Of a stretch of DNA of 64,000 bases, positions 8,569 to 17,142 are shown in pieces; position 1 is the first letter of the stretch, and each line of letters begins with the position of its first letter. The notes beneath the pieces are model-generated. The model saw only the letters and a program-made list of their open reading frames with translations, had not been told where the DNA came from and did not search any database. Source of the stretch: Haloglomus salinum (GTDB lineage Archaea > Halobacteriota > Halobacteria > Halobacteriales > Haloarculaceae); assembly GCF_024298825.1 (NCBI RefSeq), contig NZ_CP101153.1:558001-622000 (forward strand), in the 5' to 3' direction. Position numbers and translations under genes: made by a program.

Positions 8569-9252
8569 TCACCACGCCTCGCCGCTCGCGAGGTCCACGT
8601 CCGCGTCGCCCTTCTCGGAGGGACAGATGTCCGCCAGGGTACAGTCGGCACATGAGGGGTTCCGCGCCGTACACGTCTCCCGACCGTGACTGATGAGCAG
8701 GTGGGTGAGTTCCCGCCACTCCTCCTCCGGGACGATATCCATGAGGTCCTGCTCGATGGCGTCCGGCCGCTCTTCCTCGGTCAGCCCGAGCCGCCGGGAG
8801 ATGCGCTGGACGTGCGTGTCGACCACGATGCCCTCGACGACCTCGTGGCCGTGCTGGAGGACGACGTTCGCGGTCTTGCGCCCGACGCCCGGCAGGTCCG
8901 TCAGCGCCGACATCGTGTCCGGGACCTCGCCGTCGTGCTCCTCGACGAGAATCTCGCCGATGCCCTTCAGGTAGCCACCCTTGTTGTTGTGGAAGGTGAT
9001 GCCGTAGATATCCTCGGCGAGCTGCTCCTCGCTCGCTTCGGCGTAGTCCGCGGCCGACTGGTACGTCTCGAACAGGTCGTCGGTCACCTCGTTGACGCGC
9101 TCGTCCGTACACTGCGCGCTGAGGACGACCGCGACGAGCAGTTCCAGCCGGTTCGAGAAGTCCAGCGATATCTCCGGCTCCGGGTACTGCTCGTACAGCC
9201 GGTCGACGACTTCGGCGGCCTGTGCCTCCCGCGACGGAAGCGGCGTGCCCAT
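8569..9252 (-). CDS. nth: Endonuclease III (DNA glycosylase/AP lyase)
   Basis: 227 residues from the ATG at 9252; upstream in-frame codons have no family similarity. It removes oxidised pyrimidines and cleaves the abasic site in base excision repair. The helix-hairpin-helix LPGVGRKTANVV holds the catalytic Lys126, and VDTHVQR carries the catalytic Asp145. Four cysteines near the C terminus, spaced Cx6Cx2Cx5C, form the [4Fe-4S] loop. Length agrees with bacterial and archaeal Nth. It is transcribed alone, convergent with the preceding membrane gene. Confidence 0.93.
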   Translation of the reverse strand: MGTPLPSREAQAAEVVDRLYEQYPEPEISLDFSNRLELLVAVVLSAQCTDERVNEVTDDLFETYQSAADYAEASEEQLAEDIYGITFHNNKGGYLKGIGEILVEEHDGEVPDTMSALTDLPGVGRKTANVVLQHGHEVVEGIVVDTHVQRISRRLGLTEEERPDAIEQDLMDIVPEEEWRELTHLLISHGRETCTARNPSCADCTLADICPSEKGDADVDLASGEAW

Positions 9253-9359
9253 ACCGGAGACGGGAGCGGGTGCCCCTTGAGTCGTGGGCTTCCCGGCGGC
9301 CCCGGCCGGCTTCACCCGGTGGCCGGGAGCCTCAAGTCGCTCCGAGCCCCCGACCGCGC

Positions 9360-9926
9360 ATGGAACGGCCCTCGTTCACCGTCCGGTATCCGGAGTACGG
9401 CCACCTGGAGGCGGCCATCGCGTTCGGGCTGTTCGCGCTGGTCGTCCACCGGGCGACGCCGGTGCTGGCGGGGCCGCTCGCGGAGGCTACCGGAGCGACG
9501 GCCGCGGGAGTCCGGCTCGGCTCCGCGGGACTGCTGTGGCTGGCACTCGCCGTCGCCGCGGTCGTCTCGTACGCCCGCCAGCGGCGCGGGCGTGCCCCGG
9601 AGTTCGCCGCACGCGACGTGCTCGTGAAGTTCCTCGAACAGCACCGCCCGGACCCGGCCCGCCACGCCGTCCACGGGGCCGCTGCACTGGGTGGGTTCGT
9701 CATCGTCGTCGTGGGGTACGCCCGGTTCGTCGACGCACTCGACGGCGCCATCGTGCTCGCCCGGCGACTCGTCGCGGGGGTGCCGCTGGGCGGGGCGGCC
9801 CTCACCAGCGTCGCGTGGGGCGTCATCTTCCTCGCTGGCCTCGTCGGCCTCGCTGTGGGCGGCGACCGATTCCTCGTCGGCCTCGCCCGGGAAGCGCTCT
9901 ATCGCTACCACTCGGCGAGACTGTGA
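9360..9926 (+). CDS. Predicted four-helix membrane protein
   Basis: 188 residues; the ATG at 9360 begins with ERPSFTVRYPEYGHLEAA. Four membrane helices are predicted by eye (about 14-35, 50-70, 97-120 and 138-160), separated by short Arg-rich loops. Only 107 nt separate this start from the divergent nth start, so the two may share a promoter region. No family is recognised and no catalytic residues stand out. Codon use is like its neighbours, so there is no hint of recent transfer. Confidence 0.6.
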   Translation: MERPSFTVRYPEYGHLEAAIAFGLFALVVHRATPVLAGPLAEATGATAAGVRLGSAGLLWLALAVAAVVSYARQRRGRAPEFAARDVLVKFLEQHRPDPARHAVHGAAALGGFVIVVVGYARFVDALDGAIVLARRLVAGVPLGGAALTSVAWGVIFLAGLVGLAVGGDRFLVGLAREALYRYHSARL

Positions 9927-10113
9927 CCCTCGGGCTCGACCCGGTTCCGCAGTCGCCAGTGCGGCCGCTCGCGGGCTGGAACGGCGGTGCGGGTCCTCCC
10001 CTACCCGGGGACCCGCGTGGGGAACTCCGAATTTCAGGGGGAAACCTCTTGTGGGCCGGTAGCCGGACCCCCTACGGGGAATCCTCGCGCTTCAGCGCGG
10101 GGAGGATATCAAA
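9927..10113 (+). mobile_element. Solo IS200/IS605-like right end (decayed)
   Basis: The intergenic stretch ends in TCCTCGCGC-TTCA-GCGCG with a following GGGAGGATATCAAA. This resembles the subterminal hairpin and terminal sequence of haloarchaeal IS1341/IS605-type (TnpB) elements, whose right end also encodes the guide (omega) RNA. A second hairpin (arms GCGGGTCC and GGACCCGC, at about 9989-10016) lies upstream. There is no tnpA or tnpB frame, so only an end remains. The terminal bases coincide with the stop codon of the acyl-CoA dehydrogenase at 10109. The assignment rests on remembered element ends, not on a search. Confidence 0.4.
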
Positions 10114-11251
10114 GCCCGAGTTCGCGACCGATGACGAGATGCTGGATCTCGCTGGTCCCCTCGCCGATCTCCATCAGCTTCGCGTCGCGGTAGAAACGCT
10201 GAGGGGCGAAATCCTCCGTGTAGCCGTAACCCCCGAGCGTCTGGACGGCCTCCTCGGCGACCTCCCGGCTGACCTCGGAGGCGTCCAGCTTCGCGAGCGA
10301 GGAGATGCGAGTGACGTTCTCGCCGTCGTCGTACATGGTGGCGGCCTTGTGGGTGAGCAGGCGGGCCCGCTCGATCTTCCGGTCCATATCCACGACCTTG
10401 TCGCGGATGGCGTCGAACTTCGAGATGGGCTTGCCGAACTGCTCGCGCTCGGTGGCGTACTCCTTCGCGGCCTCGAACGCGCCCTGTGCGAGGCCCGTCG
10501 AGAGCGCCGCGATGGAGATGCGGCCGCCATCGAGGGTCTTCTTCGTCTGCTTCCAGCCCTCGCCCTCCTCGCCGAGGAGACGGTCCTCGGGGATGCGGAC
10601 ATTGTCGAGCTGGAGCTCACACGTGGGCGAGGCGTTCAGCCCCATCTTGTCCCACACCGTCGAGACCTCGAAGCCGTCGTCGTTCTCGGGGTCCACGATG
10701 AACGTGGAGATGCCGTCGTAGCCCGCGCCCGGCTCCGTGACGGCCTTCACGAGCACGGAGTTGGCCACGTTCGCGTTCGTGATGAACTGCTTCGTCCCGT
10801 TGATGACGTACTCGTCCCCGTCCTTCTCGGCCATCGTGTCCATGTCCGAGGCGTCGCTTCCCGACGAGGGCTCGGTGAGTGCCCACGCGCCCATCTCCTC
10901 GCCCTCCGCGAGCGGCCGGAGCCACTCCTCCTTCTGTGCCTCGGTGCCGAACGCCTCGATGGGCTTGCTCCCCAGGGAGGTGTGGGCGACGTACGAGAGG
11001 CCGATGGAACCGGAGACGCGCCCGAGTTCCTCGGCGACGAGCGAGTACATGAGGTAGTCACCGCCCGCGCCGCCGTACTCCTCGGCCACCGGGACCCCCA
11101 TCAGGTCCAGGTCGCCCAGCTCCTCGAACACCTCGGCGGGGAAGCGGTGTTCGTCCTCGATCTCCTGGGCGATGGGCTCGATTTCGGCCTCGCAGAAGTC
11201 ACGAACCGTGTCCCGGATCATCCGATGCTCGCCGGGTAGCTCGAAGTCCAT
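10109..11251 (-). CDS. Acyl-CoA dehydrogenase
   Basis: 380-residue flavoprotein of the acyl-CoA dehydrogenase superfamily, which oxidises acyl-CoA to 2-enoyl-CoA and passes electrons to ETF. The mid-domain substrate/FAD motif is seen as WALTEPSSGSDASD (~125-138), and the C-terminal EIGEGTSEIQ holds the probable catalytic glutamate, as in the YEGT motif of medium-chain enzymes. The ATG at 11251 begins MDFELPGEHRMIRDTVRDF, the usual N-terminal helix. It stands alone, with no ETF or thiolase genes nearby, so the substrate (fatty, branched or amino-acid derived) is open. Its stop codon abuts the IS605-like end. Confidence 0.88.
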   Translation of the reverse strand: MDFELPGEHRMIRDTVRDFCEAEIEPIAQEIEDEHRFPAEVFEELGDLDLMGVPVAEEYGGAGGDYLMYSLVAEELGRVSGSIGLSYVAHTSLGSKPIEAFGTEAQKEEWLRPLAEGEEMGAWALTEPSSGSDASDMDTMAEKDGDEYVINGTKQFITNANVANSVLVKAVTEPGAGYDGISTFIVDPENDDGFEVSTVWDKMGLNASPTCELQLDNVRIPEDRLLGEEGEGWKQTKKTLDGGRISIAALSTGLAQGAFEAAKEYATEREQFGKPISKFDAIRDKVVDMDRKIERARLLTHKAATMYDDGENVTRISSLAKLDASEVSREVAEEAVQTLGGYGYTEDFAPQRFYRDAKLMEIGEGTSEIQHLVIGRELGL

Positions 11252-11345
11252 GTCCAATGCTCCGGTCCAGTGGCCATAAAACTCACTCCAACCCCCGACC
11301 ACGGACGGGCCGTGGTCACTGGCTCGTGCGCCGGTCGAGCAGCCA

Positions 11346-11810
11346 CTACTCCACGGTGAGCGTCCCGACCATCCCCTGGCCCCGGTGGGGCTGGCAGAAG
11401 TACTCGTAGGTGCCGGCCGTCGAGAACGTGTGGACGTGGGTGTACCCCTCGTCGTACGTCTCCTCCCCGGTGCCGTTCCAGTTCTCACCCTCGGGCCGAC
11501 TCTCGACGGTTACCGTATGGAAGTCCGACTCCCAGGTCCACTGGACCGTCGCGCCCGTCGAGACGGTCACCTCAGCCGGGTCGAACACGAGCGAGCCACC
11601 GGGGCCGACGAGTATCTCTTGGTCGGGCTCTTCTGTCGGCCGGTCCGTCGGGGTGGTGTCACCGCCGTCCCCAGCATCACTGCTACCGTCGCTGCCGTCG
11701 GCCCCGCCGCCTCCACCGTCCCTCCCGTCCTCGCCACAGCCGGCCAGCGTGGTCGCCAGCGCGGTTCCGCCGAGTGCGAGCAGTCGTCGCCGCGTCGTCC
11801 GGTCGGTCAT
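11346..11810 (-). CDS. Halocyanin-like copper lipoprotein
   Basis: 154 residues. The N terminus TDRTTRRRLLALGGTALATTLAGC combines a twin-arginine-type start with a lipobox (LAGC), so the protein is probably exported and lipid-anchored. A Gly/Asp/Ser-rich linker of about 45 residues leads to a halocyanin domain with ligands His (DFHTVTV), Cys and His in CQPH, and Met (GMVG). It differs from the operon halocyanin at 5557, which uses a C-terminal helix as anchor. It probably serves as a mobile electron carrier at the outer membrane face; its partners are unknown. The start at 11810 is chosen because it gives a complete signal peptide. Confidence 0.82.
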   Translation of the reverse strand: MTDRTTRRRLLALGGTALATTLAGCGEDGRDGGGGGADGSDGSSDAGDGGDTTPTDRPTEEPDQEILVGPGGSLVFDPAEVTVSTGATVQWTWESDFHTVTVESRPEGENWNGTGEETYDEGYTHVHTFSTAGTYEYFCQPHRGQGMVGTLTVE

Positions 11811-12080
11811 GCCCACGCCTTCCGGCGGGGCCATCAAGTAACCGAAGGGACACACCGTCCCGCTCTGGGAGTCAGGGACGGACCGAGGGTCGCTCGTCCG
11901 CTGGACCGGGGCTGCATCTGTGGCGATCAGATATGCGTGGCCGACGTGAGCGACCGTGAGAGTGTGTGGAAAGCCCGCGCGTTCGGAGGCGTTCCGGGGG
12001 ACGGTCGCTCGCGCCGTGGGCCCCTGCCGAGTCACGTTGTCGCCGGGAGGCTTTTGCTCCGGCCCGCCGAGAGGCGACGC

Positions 12081-12449
12081 ATGAAGGTACTGCTGGGCGT
12101 CGGTGGGAGCGACGACTCGCTCCGAGCGCTGGAGCGCGCCGTCGAACGAGCCCGAGAGGCCAGCGACGAGTTGACCGTCGCCGTCCTCGACAACCCGGAG
12201 AGCGCCGCCGCCGTCGACGATGTCGAGGAACGGGTCCGAGACACGCTCGCGGCGGCTGATGTCGACGCCGCGGTCCGGCGGCTGGAGGGCGACCCCGGCA
12301 GCCGGCTCGTCGACGTGGCCGAGCGCGAGGGCTTCGACCGCATCGTCCTCGGCGGCGGCGAGACCAGCCCGCTCGGGAAGATCCAGCTCGGGAGCATCGC
12401 GGAGTTCGTCGTCCTGAACGCCAGCGTCTCGGTCACCCTCGTCAGATGA
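12081..12449 (+). CDS. Universal stress protein (UspA) domain protein
   Basis: 122 residues with a single Usp domain: an N-terminal MKVLLGVGGSDDSLRAL strand and loop, and a C-terminal GGGETSPLGKIQLGSIAEFVVLNA segment in the position of the G-x2-G-x9-G(S/T) nucleotide-binding motif. The spacing in this segment departs a little from the canonical motif, so ATP binding is not certain. It overlaps the downstream GNAT gene by 4 nt (ATGA), implying co-translation. The general role is stress-related nucleotide-dependent signalling; the specific role is unknown. Confidence 0.82.
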   Translation: MKVLLGVGGSDDSLRALERAVERAREASDELTVAVLDNPESAAAVDDVEERVRDTLAAADVDAAVRRLEGDPGSRLVDVAEREGFDRIVLGGGETSPLGKIQLGSIAEFVVLNASVSVTLVR

Positions 12450-12991
12450 CTCGCGACTACCCCGACACGGTCGCCGGACCGTACGAACCGCCGCCGCGAA
12501 CGTTCACCGACCGCGCCGACCGTGAGCTCACCATCCAGGTGTACGGCGAGGGGCCCCGCGACGACCTCGAAGCGCTGGTGGAGATGTACGAGGGCTACGA
12601 CCCCGAGGACCGCGCCCAGGGCATCCCGCCCGCCGGCGAGGAGCGCATCCGGAGCTGGCTCGACACCATCACCGACGACGACTGCCACAACGTCGTCGCG
12701 TGGCACGACGACTGGCCGGCCGGCCACGCCACGCTCGTCCCGGACCGCGGCGGCGCCTACGAACTTGCCATCTTCGTCGACAGCGACTACCAGAACGCCG
12801 GCATCGGCACCCAGCTCATCGAGGGCCTGCTGGGTCACGGCCACGACATCGGCATCGAACGGGTGTGGCTCACGGTCGAACGCTGGAACGAACCCGCCAT
12901 CAGCCTCTACCACAAGGTCGGCTTCGAGCGAACCGGCGACGGCAGCTTCGAACTCGAGATGACGGCACGGCTAGTGGAAGAAGCGGAGTAG
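12446..12991 (+). CDS. GNAT-family N-acetyltransferase
   Basis: 181 residues. The GNAT fold is recognisable from the acceptor-side strand ELAIFVDSDYQNAGIGTQLIEGLL, with the acetyl-CoA pyrophosphate-binding motif Q/R-x-x-G-x-G/A present as QNAGIGT, followed by WLTVERWNEPAISLYHKVGFE, the typical beta-4/alpha-4 end. It starts inside the stop of the UspA gene (ATGA overlap). The first 40 residues are unusual for a GNAT and might contribute to substrate choice. The acceptor cannot be predicted. Confidence 0.83.
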   Translation: MTRDYPDTVAGPYEPPPRTFTDRADRELTIQVYGEGPRDDLEALVEMYEGYDPEDRAQGIPPAGEERIRSWLDTITDDDCHNVVAWHDDWPAGHATLVPDRGGAYELAIFVDSDYQNAGIGTQLIEGLLGHGHDIGIERVWLTVERWNEPAISLYHKVGFERTGDGSFELEMTARLVEEAE

Positions 12992-13040
12992 GCGGTCGAC
13001 TCCGTCTTCGAAGATTCTGGTAGATTCGGCGACAGCCAAA

Positions 13041-13285
13041 CCATCTACGAAGCCCTCCTACCTCATCACAACGACAGTAACGAATGGTCCACCTACGAAG
13101 CCCTCCTACCTCATCACAACGATAGTAACGAATGGTCCACCTACGAAGTCCTCCTACCTCATCACAACGATAGTAACGAATGGACCACCTACGAAGCCCT
13201 CCTACCTCATCACAACGATAGTAACGAATGGTCCACCTACGAAGTCCTCCTACCTCATCACAACGATAGTAACGAATGGACCACC
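13041..13285 (+). repeat. 48-bp tandem repeat array (five units) ending at dispersed element A
   Basis: Five head-to-tail units of exactly 48 bp follow one another without spacers. Copies differ only at a few positions (GCC/GTC, GGT/GGA, GAC/GAT). Each unit contains TACGAAG(C/T)CCTC, at 13046, 13094, 13142, 13190 and 13238; the next occurrence 48 bp further on (13286) is the tip of the dispersed element. The unit length is a multiple of three and two forward frames stay open, one reading the 16-residue unit YEALLPHHNDSNEWST. There is no start codon with promoter that would make this a convincing gene. Confidence 0.9.
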
Positions 13286-13801
13286 TACGAAGCCCTCGCG
13301 CTCTCGACCACTCCGGGACTCGCTGCGGTCCTCGGCCTCACTCCGTTCGGCCTGCGGTCCTTGCGTCGTCCGGGAGGGACCGAGAGCGCTCGCCCTTCGA
13401 TTCCGCCAGGAACGTGGAACGTGTCACGGAGCGGCACCCCTGCCCTTCCCCAGGTCGCGCGGGTTCGCCCGCAAGGGGCTCACCACGCGCTCCCGGCCGG
13501 GGAGTGGTTGCCCGATTTTCGGTTCCGGGACCAGGAAGCGCGCGGGCGCGCCCCGGGTGAGCCCCGAGCCAACGGCGAGGGGGCGAACCCTCACGCCGCG
13601 CCCGCGCGGGGAGGTGTGGGGGCGCTAGCGCTCCGCTGGAACCAGCACCCCCAGACACGCGGCCGGAGAACCGAGTCCTGGCGGACTCGAAGGGCGAGGG
13701 CTCTCGACTCGCACGCCTCGCTGCGCACTTCCCTCGCTCCCGATGGTCGCTCGGTGCAGTGCTTGCGTCGTCGTGCTTCGCCGAGAGCGCGAGGCTTCGG
13801 A
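13286..13801 (+). repeat. Dispersed structured repeat element, copy A
   Basis: About 516 bp bounded by imperfect inverted ends (TACGAAGCCCTCGCGCTC on the left, its near reverse complement ending at 13801). Nested inside is a second inverted pair, CGATTCCGCCAGGA (13398) and TCCTGGCGGACTCG (13676). Two cores, GGTTCCGGGACCAGGAAG (13521) and GGGGAGGTGTGGGG (13608), are identical in copies B and C. Copy A has the same orientation as C and the opposite of B. It also holds short perfect palindromes such as GCGCTAGCGC. Long frames run through it but overlap each other on both strands; no protein family is recognised. It resembles a non-autonomous, MITE-like or structured repeat. From 13802 to 13931 the DNA is AT-rich with no gene seen. 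Confidence 0.8.
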
Positions 13802-13931
13802 GGAGGTTGTATCGCACTCTGCAGAAGTATCTTCAGTATAGATTTCACCTTGAAAGCCGACAATATCTGAACAGAATCTGCCACGCAAAACAGAAGAGAC
13901 CAATCCGAAGAAAATATCGCAGGTTCAGCAG

Positions 13932-14519
13932 TTACGGCGTCTCGCCCGTCTCGAGCGACAGGTCGTCCGTCGGATGGGCCACGCAGGTCAGCGTGTAGCC
14001 GTCGTCCAGCTCCTCCTGCCCCAGCATCTCGTTGTTGGAGTGGATGATGTAGTCGTCCGTGGCGCCGTTCGTGATGTGGCCCGCACAGGAGACACACTGG
14101 CCCTCGCGGCAGGCGTAGGGGAGGTCCCAGCCCTCGTCCTCGCCGGCCTCGAGCAGCGTCTCGTTCTCCTTGACCTCGACCGTCTCACCCTCCTTGACGT
14201 ACTCGACCTCGAAGACCTCGGCCTCGTCGTCCGGGATGACCGACGGGTCGTCGGAGGGGTCGACCTCCTCCTCTTCGTCACCGAGTTCGCCGGCGGCCTC
14301 GCCCTCGGCGCCACCGACGGCGGCGACCGCGCCGCCACCGCCGATGGAGCGGTTCATCGGTTCCGCGAAGTCCGTCTCGGGTACCTGTGCGGCCCGCCGC
14401 TCGGTGACCTCCTGTGCGATGTCGTCCGGGATGGACTTCTCCGTCCCCTTGGAGAAGTGGATGCCAATCACGAGGAGGGTCAGCGTCGCCCCCAGCGCGA
14501 CGGCGAGTGCATCGACCAT
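13932..14519 (-). CDS. Membrane-anchored 2Fe-2S ferredoxin
   Basis: 195 residues: an N-terminal hydrophobic helix (about 3-22), a variable acidic linker (to about residue 105), then a plant-type ferredoxin domain. The cluster ligands are visible as CREGQCVSC (the CxxxxCxxC signature) plus a distal cysteine in YTLTCVAHP. It is an electron carrier tethered to the inner membrane face. It is unlike the soluble Halobacterium-type ferredoxin at 54642, which has an extra acidic domain and no helix. It lies next to dispersed element A; the AT-rich spacer 13802-13931 sits at its 3' side. Confidence 0.85.
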   Translation of the reverse strand: MVDALAVALGATLTLLVIGIHFSKGTEKSIPDDIAQEVTERRAAQVPETDFAEPMNRSIGGGGAVAAVGGAEGEAAGELGDEEEEVDPSDDPSVIPDDEAEVFEVEYVKEGETVEVKENETLLEAGEDEGWDLPYACREGQCVSCAGHITNGATDDYIIHSNNEMLGQEELDDGYTLTCVAHPTDDLSLETGETP

Positions 14520-14605
14520 ACGCGCGGTTGGGAAAGGCGCTTCAAAGCCGTTGTGATTGCCCGCGCCCGACGTGTGGGGAATCTATCGACCGAGCGCTCG
14601 CGGGA

Positions 14606-15514
14606 CTACTCCTGGCGCGCGACCTCGTGCCGCCCGAAGCCGTAGCGCAGGCGGTTCGCGAGCTTCCGGGAGAACCGCCCCTCGCCGTCGCCCGTCGCCC
14701 GGCTGTTGAACCGCTCGGACAGCGCCGCGTACACCAGCGGCATCGGGACCTCCTGTGCGAGTGCCTCCTGCACCGTCCACGTCCCCGTCGAGCCGCCCGC
14801 GACGTGGTCGGCCACGTCACCCAGCTCGTTGCCCTCCTCGCGGAACGCCTCCTCGCACAGCTCCAGCAGCCACGACCGGATGACCGCGCCGTTGTTCCAC
14901 GTCCGTGCGACCGACTCCATGTCGAGGTCGTAGCGCCCCTCGTGGAGCAGCTCGAACCCCTCGCCGTACGCCTGCATCAGCGCGTACTCGACGCCATTGT
15001 GGACCATCTTCACGTAGTGGCCCGACCCCGACCGACCCATCCGGTCGTGGCCAGCGGGCCCCGTCGCCACCGCGTCGAAGACCGGCGTCAGCTCCTCGTA
15101 CGCCCACGCCGGGCCGCCGACCATCAGCGAGAAGCCGAGTTCGGCCCCGGCGGGGCCACCCGACGTGCCACAGTCGAGATACGCCGCCTCGGTCGCGTCC
15201 GCGCGCCGCACGGAGTCCTCGAAGTGGGAGTTCCCCCCGTCGACGACGACGTCCTCGCCGCTCACGTGCGGTTCGAGGTCGTCCAGCGCGGCGTCCACGG
15301 CGTCGCCCGCGGGCACCATCAGCCAGACGCGCTTTTCGTCACCGAGGCGCTCGGCGAGGTCGTCGACCGACTCGGCCGGCTCCGCGCCCGCGTCGGCCGC
15401 GTCCGCCACCGCCTCGGGGTCCACGTCGAACGCGACCACGTCGTGCCCCGCGTCGAGTACCCTGTCGACCACGATACGTCCCATCCGACCGAGTCCGATG
15501 ACGCCGAGTTCCAT
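14606..15514 (-). CDS. gnd: 6-phosphogluconate dehydrogenase, short archaeal type
   Basis: 302 residues. It decarboxylates 6-phosphogluconate to ribulose 5-phosphate, the step that makes pentose in the oxidative branch. The Rossmann motif LGVIGLGRMG starts at residue 3, the substrate loop appears as DCGTSGGPAGAELG, and the catalytic lysine region as VKMVHNGVEYALMQAYGEG. The protein is far shorter than the ~470-residue bacterial/eukaryotic enzyme, as known for the single-domain-type archaeal enzyme. Cofactor preference (NAD or NADP) is not decided here. The product can be converted by RpiA (28012) in the same window. Confidence 0.88.
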   Translation of the reverse strand: MELGVIGLGRMGRIVVDRVLDAGHDVVAFDVDPEAVADAADAGAEPAESVDDLAERLGDEKRVWLMVPAGDAVDAALDDLEPHVSGEDVVVDGGNSHFEDSVRRADATEAAYLDCGTSGGPAGAELGFSLMVGGPAWAYEELTPVFDAVATGPAGHDRMGRSGSGHYVKMVHNGVEYALMQAYGEGFELLHEGRYDLDMESVARTWNNGAVIRSWLLELCEEAFREEGNELGDVADHVAGGSTGTWTVQEALAQEVPMPLVYAALSERFNSRATGDGEGRFSRKLANRLRYGFGRHEVARQE

Positions 15515-15642
15515 GCCCGGAGTGGCAGGGGCGCGCTACTGAGGGTTGTGGTGTGACCGCGGGGCGCCCGAGCCGATGGTCGATATAAACGACCCGCTAC
15601 AGACGCCAGCAACGTCAGGGAGGGACGCTCCGCATCCCCGCC

Positions 15643-17133
15643 ATGGACAAGCACGACGGACCACGAGAGACGGCCGACGGTACCGGTACCGGGGGCGAGA
15701 GCGAGAGCACGGGCCTCTCACGCCGGAGCATCCTCCGGTCTGCGGGTGCGACGGCGGCAGGCGTCGTCACGATGGCTGGCACGGCGAGCGCCGCAACCGA
15801 CGGCAGCGACGACCCCGAGTACCCCTCCGCCGCGTGGTTCCAGCGCGAGCAGGCCAACTACGCGAAGACACAGGAGGCACCGCGCGAGCAGGCCGAGGAC
15901 CCCGCGTTCCAGCAGCGCTGGCAGACCCAGAGCGCCACGAACATCGCCGACTTCCGCACACGCACGGTCGAGGAACCCGGCTGGAACAGCGAGGGTAACC
16001 TCTGCAAGGAGTACGCCGAGCAGTGCACGGGCGACCCGTTCGGCTACCCCATTGGGACGACCTACGAGGAGCAGCACTCCTACGACGGCGTCGAGCGCCG
16101 GCGCGTCGTCTTCCACGACTCCGGCCTCGACAGCGACGCCGGGGGCGCCCGGCTCTCCGGGTGGGTCTGGGCCCCCGCCGACAGCGACCCCGGCGGCGAC
16201 CTCCCCGGCGTCGTCATCACCAACGGTTCCGTGCAGGCCTCCCAGACGCTGTACTGGTGGTTCGCGGACACGCTCGCCCGGAACGGCTACGTGGTCATGA
16301 CCTACGACCCGCGCGGCCAGGGACGCTCGGACACGGCGACGCCCGACGGGACACTGGGCACGAACGCCAACTCGACCGTCTTCGTCACGAACCAGGTCGA
16401 CGCCATCGACCTCTTCCGCTCGACGCCCGAGAACCGCTACCCCCACAACACCGAGGCTCCCGGCGCGGTACCCGCCCCCGTCGCGGAGTACAACCCCTTC
16501 CACGACCGGCTGGACCGCTCGCGACTCGGCATCGTCGGGCACTCGCTGGGCGCGACCGGCGTCAGCGTCGTCCAGGGTATCCCGGACGAGGACTGGCCCG
16601 GTACCGTCGACGACACCAACCCCGTCGACGCCGCGGTGGCGTGGGACAACCTCACGGCGCCAGGCGAGTCGCTCGCCGGCTTCGAGGTCCGGCCCCGCGT
16701 CCCCGCGATGGGCCAGTCCGCGGACTATGGACTCACCCCGCAACCGAAGACGGAGCCACCGAACGAGGACGCGAAGGCGACCGCCCAGGCGGCCTGGAGC
16801 GAGGCCGGCGTCGACACCTACCAGGTGAACGTCCGCGGCGGCACCCACTACGAGTGGGCGCTCATCCCCACCTTCCCGACCACCTCCTGGGACTTTGGCA
16901 ACCCGATGGCCGACCACTACTCGCTCGCGTGGCTCGACCGCTATCTCAAGCATCCCGGAGAAGAGGGGTTCCACGACGCCGACGACCGGCTGCTGGCCGA
17001 CGACCGCTGGCGCGACCGCCTCTCGTTCTACTACCGCTCGGCACGCGACTTCACGACACGAAACCAGCAGGTCAGAGACTGTCCCGACATCAAGGCCGGC
17101 TGTGACGGCCCCACGCCCCCCGGACAGGACTGA
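15643..17133 (+). CDS. Tat-exported alpha/beta hydrolase
   Basis: 496 residues. The signal region LSRRSILRSAGATAAGVVTMAGTASAA is a classic twin-arginine leader, so the enzyme is secreted folded. The alpha/beta-hydrolase nucleophile elbow is GHSLGATG (GxSxG), an oxyanion-side PGVVITNG strand precedes it, and a C-terminal GGTHYEW supplies a plausible catalytic histidine. A DPRGQGRSDT segment is typical of prolyl-oligopeptidase/dienelactone-hydrolase-like enzymes. The C-terminal dipole ends with Cys-containing segments (DCPDIKAGCDG) that could form a disulfide outside the cell. The substrate is unknown. Monocistronic. Confidence 0.82.
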   Translation: MDKHDGPRETADGTGTGGESESTGLSRRSILRSAGATAAGVVTMAGTASAATDGSDDPEYPSAAWFQREQANYAKTQEAPREQAEDPAFQQRWQTQSATNIADFRTRTVEEPGWNSEGNLCKEYAEQCTGDPFGYPIGTTYEEQHSYDGVERRRVVFHDSGLDSDAGGARLSGWVWAPADSDPGGDLPGVVITNGSVQASQTLYWWFADTLARNGYVVMTYDPRGQGRSDTATPDGTLGTNANSTVFVTNQVDAIDLFRSTPENRYPHNTEAPGAVPAPVAEYNPFHDRLDRSRLGIVGHSLGATGVSVVQGIPDEDWPGTVDDTNPVDAAVAWDNLTAPGESLAGFEVRPRVPAMGQSADYGLTPQPKTEPPNEDAKATAQAAWSEAGVDTYQVNVRGGTHYEWALIPTFPTTSWDFGNPMADHYSLAWLDRYLKHPGEEGFHDADDRLLADDRWRDRLSFYYRSARDFTTRNQQVRDCPDIKAGCDGPTPPGQD

Positions 17134-17142
17134 ACCCGCCCG

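Noticed and set aside
13041-13285. Tandem repeats as a CRISPR array
   Set aside because: The 48-bp units follow directly without unique spacers, and no cas gene is near.
13338-13903. Long overlapping open frames through element A (similar ones in B and C) as genes
   Set aside because: They arise from high GC on both strands, follow the inverted-repeat structure, have no promoter and match no family; the shared peptide pieces reflect shared DNA.
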